From Deltaproteobacteria bacterium (GTDB taxonomy: Bacteria > Desulfobacterota > GWC2-55-46 > JAUVFY01), in the NCBI GenBank assembly GCA_030594025.1, contig JAUVFY010000103.1, forward strand, positions 1-5,432: a DNA stretch of 5,432 bases, written 5' to 3'. The notes below the pieces were generated by a model. It had not been told where the DNA came from, searched no databases, and worked only from the letters and a program-made list of their open reading frames with translations. Positions 1 to 5,083 of the stretch are shown here, piece after piece (the first letter of the stretch is position 1; each line of letters opens with the position of its first letter). Position numbers and translations under genes: made by a program.

Positions 1-150
1 GGAGATCTTCTCCCTCGTCAGAACCTTCTTTATCTCATCGTACTCGTAGACCACCTCGAGCGGGCCGAAACAGAACTCGCATACGTGGAGGGCCTTTTTA
101 GGGTACTCTTTACCGCACTCCCTGCACCTAAGGGCCTTGATATAACTCAT
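1..150 (-). CDS. thrC: Threonine synthase, N-terminal zinc ribbon (partial, 3' end outside window)
   Basis: The first 50 codons are visible; the gene runs off the left edge. The protein opens MSYIKALRCRECGKEYP and has two Cys pairs, C9-x2-C12 and C24-x2-C27 (CRECG and CEFCF), followed by GPLEVVYEYDEI. This is the small zinc ribbon that precedes the PLP domain in one class of bacterial and archaeal threonine synthases. The family converts O-phosphohomoserine to threonine with PLP in the cytoplasm. The catalytic domain, including the PLP lysine, is outside the window, so the substrate cannot be confirmed and a threonine-synthase paralogue is possible. The ATG at 150 is well supported by AGGGAGG six bases upstream. 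The gene lies behind a SAM-I riboswitch, so transcription should fall when SAM is plentiful. That is unexpected for a threonine gene unless methionine genes follow in the operon. Confidence 0.8.
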   Translation of the reverse strand, partial: MSYIKALRCRECGKEYPKKALHVCEFCFGPLEVVYEYDEIKKVLTREKIS

Positions 151-156
151 CTACTG

Positions 157-163
157 CCTCCCT
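157..163 (-). promoter_or_regulatory. Ribosome binding site of thrC
   Basis: AGGGAGG on the minus strand, six bases before the ATG at 150. It is a near-perfect Shine-Dalgarno match and fixes the thrC start. It lies beyond the riboswitch terminator, with no visible pairing partner in the terminator hairpin. This favours control at transcription termination over control by masking of the ribosome site. Confidence 0.85.
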
Positions 164-227
164 TTTTTATTCACCGTTTTTTGAGAGGATTTTAGTTAAG
201 CATGGAAAACAGGGGGGATTATAGGCC

Positions 228-260
228 AAAAAAAACCCCCTTCTTGAAGCTAAGAAGAGG
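228..260 (-). terminator. Intrinsic terminator of the SAM riboswitch expression platform
   Basis: On the minus strand, CCTCTTCTT (260-252) pairs with AAGAAGGGG (245-237) in a 9-bp stem containing one G-U pair. The loop is the 6 bases AGCTTC. One G and then eight T residues (235-228) follow. It lies after the riboswitch and 77 bases before the thrC start. Its 5' arm overlaps the sequence used by the antiterminator, so only one of the two can form. It should form when SAM is bound. Confidence 0.88.
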
Positions 261-286
261 TTTTAATTTAAAAACCGCTCCTTATC
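249..286 (-). promoter_or_regulatory. Antiterminator of the SAM riboswitch
   Basis: An alternative fold on the minus strand. The inner stem is GGTTTT (276-271) with AAAACC (264-259). After a C/T mismatch it continues with the P1 3' strand GATAAGGAG (286-278) pairing with CTTCTTAGC (257-249). Eight of these nine positions pair (one by G-U), and A285/G250 is a mismatch. It takes both the P1 3' strand and most of the terminator 5' arm. It should form when SAM is scarce, letting RNA polymerase read into thrC. Confidence 0.78.
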
Positions 287-474
287 TTCCAAGGCCTTTC
301 ATCTGGTCCCCCTAATGAACGAGGCACTTTAAATGCCCGTGGCATTTCAAAGCCCCCCGGAGACCAAATTAAGTTAAAACCTTGCTGGAGGTAGCACCTG
401 TCGTTCCGTCCTCTGGCGGAACCGGTTGCTGTGGCGTCACCGGGCCAGTTCCCTCGGCCACTCTTGATAAGAAG
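278..474 (-). promoter_or_regulatory. SAM-I (S-box) riboswitch aptamer with enlarged P4
   Basis: This metabolite-sensing leader RNA binds S-adenosylmethionine. P1 is CTTCTTATC (474-466) with GATAAGGAG (286-278), 9 bp. After AAGA, P2 uses GTGGC with GCCAC around the kink-turn region and the GGGAACTGGCCC hairpin. The CTGG of the P2 loop can form the family's pseudoknot with CCAG at 388-385. J2/3 is AGCAACC. P3 has GTTCCG with CGGAAC, followed by the conserved AGGTGCTA and CCAGCAAG. P4 is CAAGG (384-380) with CCTTG (294-290), followed by GAAGATAAG. These match the S-box consensus throughout. The element is 197 bases against roughly 105-120 for common members, and the excess is all inside P4. The downstream antiterminator and terminator indicate an OFF switch for thrC. 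Confidence 0.95.
295..379 (-). other. Structured insertion in riboswitch P4
   Basis: These 85 bases replace the short loop usually found on P4. On the minus strand, after a weak internal loop, ATTTGGTCTCC (369-359) pairs with GGGGACCAGAT (311-301) over 11 bp, including G-U pairs. Inside this, GGGGGG (358-353) can pair with TGCCTC (326-321) apart from one G/G mismatch. This leads straight into CTTTGAAATGCC (352-341) with GGCATTTAAAG (337-327), an 11-bp stem with one bulged G and an ACG loop. The 3' side carries a bulge of about nine bases (320-312). The fold is inferred by eye; no tertiary partner is evident. Confidence 0.75.
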
Positions 475-489
475 TCAATACAATTTATA

Positions 490-519
490 TATATAGTATA
501 AGGAAATGCTTTTTGTCAA
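490..519 (-). promoter_or_regulatory. Promoter of the SAM riboswitch-thrC unit
   Basis: A perfect -35 box, TTGACA, lies at 519-514 on the minus strand. An 18-base spacer leads to TATATA at 495-490, within a run of alternating T and A. The exact -10 box is uncertain; TACTAT with a 15-base spacer is an alternative. Transcription would begin about ten bases before riboswitch P1, as expected for a leader that must fold co-transcriptionally. Confidence 0.72.
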
Positions 520-563
520 GGGAAAAATGGTTAGCGATAATAATGCGACATGGGTTGAAGATT

Positions 564-589
564 AAAAAAAGAGCCTCAACACGAGAGCT
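564..589 (-). terminator. Probable intrinsic terminator after tRNA-Pro
   Basis: On the minus strand, AGCTCTC (589-583) pairs with GAGGCT (577-572) with one bulged T, giving six pairs around the loop GTGTT. A C, a T and a run of T residues follow (570-564 are all T). The stem is short, and an overlapping CAACA/TGTTG hairpin competes with it, so strength is uncertain. Its place, 25 bases after the tRNA CCA end and before the TTGACA promoter, fits the end of the upstream transcript. Confidence 0.55.
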
Positions 590-614
590 TCGCATGTTGC
601 GGCCCTTTAAAACC

Positions 615-692
<78 letters not shown>

Positions 693-710
693 TAATTTTC
701 TGAGCTACAT

Positions 711-734
711 TAAATCGAATTAAATTGAATTAAA
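711..734. repeat. AT-rich 10-bp tandem repeat, about 2.4 copies
   Basis: On the plus strand TAAATCGAAT (711-720) is followed directly by TAAATTGAAT (721-730) and TAAA (731-734). It fills much of the gap between the MerR-type gene and tRNA-Pro. It is low-complexity AT-rich sequence with no clear function; an AT-rich upstream element for the tRNA or simple slippage would both fit. Confidence 0.6.
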
Positions 735-741
735 ACTCTTT

Positions 742-1098
742 TTATAAAGCGGTAAGGAGCTTCTTTATGGAGCTCAGTTCCTTTCTTATGTTCTTCAAGG
801 CGTTCTGGTACTGGGTTTCGCTGAACGGGAAGGCGAGCTGTTTTATCTTCTCCCGCTTTACTTCCTTTATCTTCTTTTTCGCGCCCTCGAGGGTGAACCC
901 ATCTTTATAGAGGAGGTTCTTGATTACAAGGATGGTGTCCAACTCTTCCCTCGTGTAAACCCTCTGCTTTCCGTTCGATTTTCTCGGGCTTATTATCTTG
1001 AACTCGGACTCCCAGTACCTGAGCACATAGGGCTTTACCCCCGTGAGCTTCGAAACCTCGCCGATCTTAAAATAACGCTTTTCCGGTATATTTATCAT
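742..1098 (-). CDS. Small MerR-type transcriptional regulator
   Basis: This 118-residue DNA-binding protein has a MerR winged helix-turn-helix. Residues 10-31 (FKIGEVSKLTGVKPYVLRYW) form the first helix-turn-helix. The wing and second helical pair run from about 46 to 77 (RVYTREELDTILVIKNLL, then DGFTLEGAKKKI). The tail from 78 to 118 is lysine-rich and probably helical. There is no cysteine sensor and no effector domain, so it is not a metal or redox MerR and its ligand is unknown. The ATG at 1098 has AAAGGA only two bases upstream, which is short, but an in-frame TGA upstream leaves no earlier start. It follows ihfA by 110 bases and precedes tRNA-Pro. A gene of this type after ihfA is, to my knowledge, common in Deltaproteobacteria. 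Family sure, target unknown. Confidence 0.9.
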   Translation of the reverse strand: MINIPEKRYFKIGEVSKLTGVKPYVLRYWESEFKIISPRKSNGKQRVYTREELDTILVIKNLLYKDGFTLEGAKKKIKEVKREKIKQLAFPFSETQYQNALKNIRKELSSIKKLLTAL

Positions 1099-1138
1099 GG
1101 TCCTTTCAAACTTCGGTCAATAAGAGCGTTGTTTTCGG

Positions 1139-1160
1139 CCCCCCCCCGGGCTTGTGCCCG
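1139..1160 (-). other. G9 run beside a short GC hairpin, ihfA-merR spacer
   Basis: On the minus strand CGGGC-ACAA-GCCCG (1160-1147) is a 5-bp inverted repeat with a four-base loop, and it runs directly into a homopolymer of nine G (1147-1139). No U-tract follows, so it is not an intrinsic terminator. It lies about 40 bases before the MerR-type start. It may be a processing or pausing element, or of no function. The G run is also prone to length error in sequencing. Confidence 0.5.
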
Positions 1161-1196
1161 TAACCATCCCGAAAAAGGGTTCCAGCCTGCTGCGAT

Positions 1197-1220
1197 AAAA
1201 AAATCCGGTCAGCTCCCGGA
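1197..1220 (-). terminator. Short intrinsic-terminator-like hairpin overlapping the ihfA stop
   Basis: On the minus strand TCCGG (1220-1216) pairs with CCGGA (1208-1204) around a seven-base loop that holds the ihfA TGA stop. Seven T residues follow (1203-1197). The 5-bp stem is short but four pairs are G-C and the T tract is clean. Ribosomes finishing ihfA would cover the hairpin, so termination may be partial, leaving some readthrough into the MerR-type gene and tRNA-Pro. Confidence 0.62.
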
Positions 1221-1490
1221 GTTTACCGACTTTTTAAGTATCTGGCTGGCCTTGAAGGTCATGACCTTCCTGGCCCCGATGGTTATCTCGTCGCCCGACT
1301 GTGGATTCCTGCCGCGCCGGGACTTTTTGTGTCTTACAGAGAAGTTGCCGAAACCTGAGACCTTTACCTTTTCACCCTCTTCGAGGGTTGTCTTAATGGT
1401 ATCGAAGATCTGGTCGATTACCTCTGCAACGTCCTTTTTAGAGTATCCAACCTTTTCGAAAGTAGCCTCCACGAGGTCAGCCTTAGTCAT
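1209..1490 (-). CDS. ihfA: Integration host factor, alpha subunit
   Basis: This 93-residue DNA-bending protein of the HU/IHF family would pair with IHF beta to make sharp bends at specific sites. It acts in transcription, replication and recombination. MTKADLVEATFEKVGYSK begins the two N-terminal helices, GFGNF lies at 46-50, and the basic beta arm carries GRNPQSGDEITI at 60-71 with the intercalating proline at 63. ARKVMTFKASQILK closes the fold. Length is near the usual 94-99. The alpha assignment rests on sequence flavour and on its place directly after pheT, the same position as in Escherichia coli. The ATG at 1490 has GGAGGG four bases upstream. The gap to pheT is 41 purine-rich bases with no terminator, so the two are probably co-transcribed. 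The stop lies inside a terminator-like hairpin. Confidence 0.93.
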   Translation of the reverse strand: MTKADLVEATFEKVGYSKKDVAEVIDQIFDTIKTTLEEGEKVKVSGFGNFSVRHKKSRRGRNPQSGDEITIGARKVMTFKASQILKKSVNSGS

Positions 1491-1531
1491 AAATCCCTCC
1501 TGTTACTTACTTTCTTTCTCTTTGTTTCTGT

Positions 1532-3931
1532 TTAGCCCTTGCGGATTTCCGCGCCGAATCTTTGCTCCAGGGTCCTGGCAACAAGTGAATGTATCCCATC
1601 AACCTCCTGTTGCTTGAGCGTTCTCTCACTGGAGCGGTACACGACCCTGAGGGCCATGCTCCTTTTGCCCCCGGGGATATTCCCACCATAGTATACGTCA
1701 AAAAGCATAACATTTTCAATAAATTTTGTGTCCAGGGCCCGAATGGCACTCAATATTCCCCCGTAGGGTATGTCTTCGTCAACGACAAAGGCGATATCCC
1801 TCGTGCTCTCGGGGTACCTGGCAAGGGCGCTGTAGAGCTTCGCTTCGCCGACGAGCTCCGCTATAGGGGGTATGTCGAGCTCGAAGACGAAGGCCGGGGC
1901 CTTAAGCTCGAACCTGTGGCAAATGTCCGGGTGCGCCTCGCCTAAGATGCCGGCCTTCTTGCCCTTCAATTCAAGGAACGCGCTCTTTCCGGGATGGAGC
2001 GAGGCCCCGGTCGGTCCTGCCTTTACCTCCGCGTAGGCTTCTATACTCAGACCCTCCATGAGCCTTTCTACCACACCTTTTACATCGTAGAAGTCAACGG
2101 CTTCGCCCGGGACGTTCCACGACTCTGGTCTTCTCGGGCCGTACATGAGGCCCCCCACCTTCCACCTCTCCTCCTGAAGGTCCTTTCCAGTTATGAACAC
2201 GGGGCGCAGCTCGAAGACCCTTATGTTTGTATTTTTCCTCGCAAGGTTCCACACGAGGGTATCCACGAGCGAGGGGATCAGACTGTCCCTCATAATGGAC
2301 TGCTCTTCGGTCAGAGGGTTCAGGAGGGTAACGCCCTTTTTGTCCGCAGGGCCCGTAAGGCTAAAGGTGAGTTCAGATACGAAGCTATAGTTTATAACCT
2401 CGAGGAACCCGGAAGCTACGAGTAACTCCCTCAGCCTCTTTCTCACCAGGAAGGCCTTGTCCGCCATTGTCGGGGCCGCCGGGACAGAAGGTAACGTGAC
2501 GGGCACTTTATCGTATCCTACAAGCCTTGCGACCTCTTCGACGAGGTCTTCCTCGCGCTTTATGTCCATCCTGAAAGAAGGAGGCACTACGGAAAGCTCA
2601 CCCTTTTCCCCGGCGGCCTTGTACCCTATGCCGAGGCTTTTAAATATCTCCTTTACCCGCCCCTCGTCCAGTTCTATGCCCAGGACACTACCGGCCCTCG
2701 AGGTCCTGAACCGCACACTCTCGGGCTCGAGCTTCTTTGGATATGCATCCACAACACCCTTTAAAACGCTCCCTCCGGAAAGCTTGGCCAGAAGGTGTGC
2801 GGCGAAATCCAGGGCCTTTCTCACCCCCTCAACATCCACGCCCCTTTCGAACCTGTAGGACGAGTCCGTGGGTAGGGCTAACCCCCTCGAGGTCCTCCTC
2901 ACGCTCGTGGGCTCGAACCATGCGCTTTCAAGGAGTATTTTTTTGGTCGTGATGCGTACCGCGGATTCGTTTCCTCCCATGACACCCGCAATGGCCACGG
3001 GATCTTTTGCATCGCTTATGACGAGCATCCCGTCCGAGAACTTCCTCTTTACACCGTCTATGGTCTCGATTGTCTCGCCCTCTTCAGCCGTCCTCACCCT
3101 GATGGTTCTTTGCTCTAACCTTTCGAGGTCAAAGGCGTGGAGCGGCTGGCCGGTCTCGAGCATCACGTAGTTCGTGATGTCAACGATATTGTTTATCGAC
3201 CTTATCCCCAGGGCCTCGAGCCTCCTTTTCATCCACTGGGGGCTATCTCTGAGCGTTACACCTTCAACTACTCTCCCCGTGTATCTCCGGCAAAGCTCCG
3301 GGGCCTCGATACCTATCGTTACGGCCTTTTCAACAGGGCCGCCGGTCTCTTTGACTTGAACAGCCTTATCAAGAAATTTCGAACCCGTAACGGCACTTAT
3401 CTCGCGGGCGAGCCCCTTTATGCTCAGGATATCGGGCCTGTTGGGCAGGACCGAAACCTCGATGAGGGTGTCAGAAAGACCCAGGTGAGTGTTTATGTCC
3501 ATCCCCAAAGGGGTATCCCCCGGCAGAATCATTATCCCCTCGGAGCTTTCCGCGAGCCCGAGCTCAACCTCGGAACACATCATCCCGCCCGAGGTAACGC
3601 CTCTAATCCTGGTCTTTTCAATCTTTACCCCGCCCTTTAGTTCCGCCCCTGGCAGCGCAAGAGCCACCTTGTCGCCAGCCTTCATGTTCGTTGCACCGCA
3701 AACTATCGTGTAGCGCTCGGTGTCCGTTTTAACCTCGCAGACCGTCAACTTGTCCGCAGCCGGGTGTTTTTCGATCGTTAGTATCTCGGCCGTGACCACC
3801 CCTTTTATGGCGGAGGGAGCGGGTGTAACGGCCTCGACCTCTATGCCGGACATTGTAAGCCTTTCTGCGAGCTCTTCCACAGAAAGAGCGGTGTCCGTAT
3901 ACTCTTTAAGCCAATTGTAACTGTAGCGCAC
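1532..3931 (-). CDS. pheT: Phenylalanine--tRNA ligase, beta subunit
   Basis: This 799-residue beta chain of the (alpha-beta)2 phenylalanyl-tRNA synthetase is full length for the long bacterial form. It starts MRYSYNWLKEY. Domains in order are an OB-fold tRNA-binding domain (about 40-150, with VCGATNMKAGDKVALALPGA) and the B3/B4 editing domain, which removes mischarged Tyr (about 210-385, with GQPLHAFDLERL and SSYRFERGVD). These are followed by B5 (about 405-475, with EEDLVEEVARLVGYD), the catalytic-like core (about 490-690, with LNPLTEEQSIMRDSLIPSLV) and the C-terminal anticodon-binding FDX-ACB domain (about 704-799, with ARYPESTRDIAFVVDED). The start codon is GTG, with GAGGGG nine bases upstream; an in-frame TAA just before it rules out an earlier start. 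It lies 135 bases after pheS, an unusually wide gap for this pair. No broken motif is seen. Confidence 0.97.
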   Translation of the reverse strand: MRYSYNWLKEYTDTALSVEELAERLTMSGIEVEAVTPAPSAIKGVVTAEILTIEKHPAADKLTVCEVKTDTERYTIVCGATNMKAGDKVALALPGAELKGGVKIEKTRIRGVTSGGMMCSEVELGLAESSEGIMILPGDTPLGMDINTHLGLSDTLIEVSVLPNRPDILSIKGLAREISAVTGSKFLDKAVQVKETGGPVEKAVTIGIEAPELCRRYTGRVVEGVTLRDSPQWMKRRLEALGIRSINNIVDITNYVMLETGQPLHAFDLERLEQRTIRVRTAEEGETIETIDGVKRKFSDGMLVISDAKDPVAIAGVMGGNESAVRITTKKILLESAWFEPTSVRRTSRGLALPTDSSYRFERGVDVEGVRKALDFAAHLLAKLSGGSVLKGVVDAYPKKLEPESVRFRTSRAGSVLGIELDEGRVKEIFKSLGIGYKAAGEKGELSVVPPSFRMDIKREEDLVEEVARLVGYDKVPVTLPSVPAAPTMADKAFLVRKRLRELLVASGFLEVINYSFVSELTFSLTGPADKKGVTLLNPLTEEQSIMRDSLIPSLVDTLVWNLARKNTNIRVFELRPVFITGKDLQEERWKVGGLMYGPRRPESWNVPGEAVDFYDVKGVVERLMEGLSIEAYAEVKAGPTGASLHPGKSAFLELKGKKAGILGEAHPDICHRFELKAPAFVFELDIPPIAELVGEAKLYSALARYPESTRDIAFVVDEDIPYGGILSAIRALDTKFIENVMLFDVYYGGNIPGGKRSMALRVVYRSSERTLKQQEVDGIHSLVARTLEQRFGAEIRKG

Positions 3932-4066
3932 TCTTTCTTACCCCTCGGGTTTTTTCAGCCGGGCCGGCCAACCCGGTGAACTATCTTTCCTCCACATGAG
4001 TGCCGTCATCAGACAGGGCCTGGGCTGAATTTAAAGGTTTTAATGTTGTGTGGGCAGCGCAATGGC
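3932..4066 (-). other. pheS-pheT spacer with GC-rich hairpin
   Basis: A 135-base gap inside a gene pair that is usually tight. On the minus strand CCGGGTT (3976-3970) pairs with GGCCCGG (3965-3959) around GGCC, a 7-bp stem ending 12 bases before the pheT ribosome site GAGGGG (3946-3941). No U-tract follows, so it is not an intrinsic terminator. The rest, including an AT-rich part near 4029-4044, shows no clear promoter. A 23-codon reading frame (4009 to 3938) has no ribosome site. The hairpin could tune pheT translation or RNA stability. Confidence 0.5.
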
Positions 4067-5083
4067 TCAGAACTGTTCTAAGAATCTCACGTCGTTCTCA
4101 AAAAAGAGCCTTATATCGTCTATCCCGAACTTGAGCATCGCTATGCGCTCTATGCCGAGGCCGAAGGCAAAGCCTGTAAACTTTTCTGCGTCGTAGTTTA
4201 CAAAACGGAAGACCTCGGGGTGTATCATCCCGCAACCGAGTATCTCAAGCCATCCGCTCTCCTTGCATACACGGCATCCCGAGCCGCGGCATATGACGCA
4301 CTGGATATCCACCTCGGCGCTCGGTTCGGTAAATGGGAAAAAACTTGGCCTGAACCTGATATCCCGGTCTTCACCGAAAAGGCGCTTTAGAAAGTGGGTG
4401 AGCACTCCTTTGAGGTGGCCGAAGTTTATACCTTCGTCTACCATGAAACCTTCGACCTGGTGGAACATCGGGGTATGTGTCAGATCAGAGTCCCGGCGGT
4501 AAACCGTGCCCGGGGCGATTATCCTTACTGGAGGGGGGTGCTTTTCCATCACCCTTATCTGCACGGGTGAGGTGTGGGTACGGAGGCAGACATCGGGGGC
4601 GATATAGAATGTATCCTGCATGTCTCTTGCAGGATGGTCCTTCGGTATGTTCAAGGCCTCGAAGTTATAGTAATCGAGTTCAACCTCGGGACCTTCGGCT
4701 ATCTCGAAGCCAAGACCCGTGGATATGTCTATAACCTCGTCAAGGACCTGGGTTATGGGGTGGGTTCTTCCGAGGCGCTCGCGTCTTCCCGGAAGCGTTA
4801 CGTCGAGCTTTTCTCTGGTGAGGCGTTGTTTTTTCTCTTCATCCTGGAAGCCCTCGAGTAGCTTAGCTATCTCCTGTTCGGCCTTTTTCTTAACCCTGTT
4901 TATCGCTTCGCCCGCCTGGCGTCTGTCCGGTGGGGGGAGGTTTGCCAGGTCCTTTATGAGGGAGGCGAATTCACCCTTTCTGCCGAGGTACTTCGTCTTT
5001 ATGCCGAGCACGTCTTGTTTCCCTGCTGCCCCCTTGAGCTCGGCTGAAATCTCCTTTTCGAGCTTTTCCAGTCTCTCTGTCAT
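4067..5083 (-). CDS. pheS: Phenylalanine--tRNA ligase, alpha subunit
   Basis: This 338-residue catalytic chain charges tRNA-Phe with phenylalanine using ATP. The N-terminal coiled coil that contacts tRNA covers about 1-90. The class II core follows: motif 1 region at about 108-135 (HPITQVLDEVIDI to GPEVE), motif 2 at 190-213 (APGTVYRRDSD, THTPMFHQVEG) and motif 3 at 303-318 (GFAFGLGIERIAMLKFG). Conserved EPSAEVD (253-259) and GCGMIHPEV (283-291) are present. Residues 262-273 hold two Cys pairs, CVIC and CRVC, a zinc-knuckle-like insertion that I recall in many bacterial PheS proteins but not in Escherichia coli. The ATG at 5083 overlaps the rplT stop as ATGA. Upstream only a weak AAGG about 13 bases away could serve as ribosome site, so translation probably depends on coupling to rplT. 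Confidence 0.97.
   Translation of the reverse strand: MTERLEKLEKEISAELKGAAGKQDVLGIKTKYLGRKGEFASLIKDLANLPPPDRRQAGEAINRVKKKAEQEIAKLLEGFQDEEKKQRLTREKLDVTLPGRRERLGRTHPITQVLDEVIDISTGLGFEIAEGPEVELDYYNFEALNIPKDHPARDMQDTFYIAPDVCLRTHTSPVQIRVMEKHPPPVRIIAPGTVYRRDSDLTHTPMFHQVEGFMVDEGINFGHLKGVLTHFLKRLFGEDRDIRFRPSFFPFTEPSAEVDIQCVICRGSGCRVCKESGWLEILGCGMIHPEVFRFVNYDAEKFTGFAFGLGIERIAMLKFGIDDIRLFFENDVRFLEQF

Noticed and set aside
278..474. 6S RNA or a T-box as an alternative reading of the 5' leader.
   Set aside because: The P1-P4 consensus, AGCAACC, AGGTGCTA and the P2 loop pseudoknot fit SAM-I in detail. No T-box sequence (TGGNACCGCG) or specifier arrangement is present.
1160..1196. A possible sigma-54 promoter before the MerR-type gene (CTGGAACCCTTTTTC near 1182-1168).
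   Set aside because: It has a GG-like -24 element but lacks the GC of the -12 element, so it is not supported.
1129..1617. A 162-codon plus-strand reading frame.
   Set aside because: It is antisense to ihfA and the end of pheT. The minus-strand genes carry family motifs and ribosome sites; this one has neither.
3938..4009. A 23-codon minus-strand frame in the pheS-pheT spacer (begins MTALMWRKD), in phase with pheT and ending six bases before its GTG.
   Set aside because: No ribosome site precedes either ATG in it, it resembles no family I know, and the in-phase TAA separates it from pheT.
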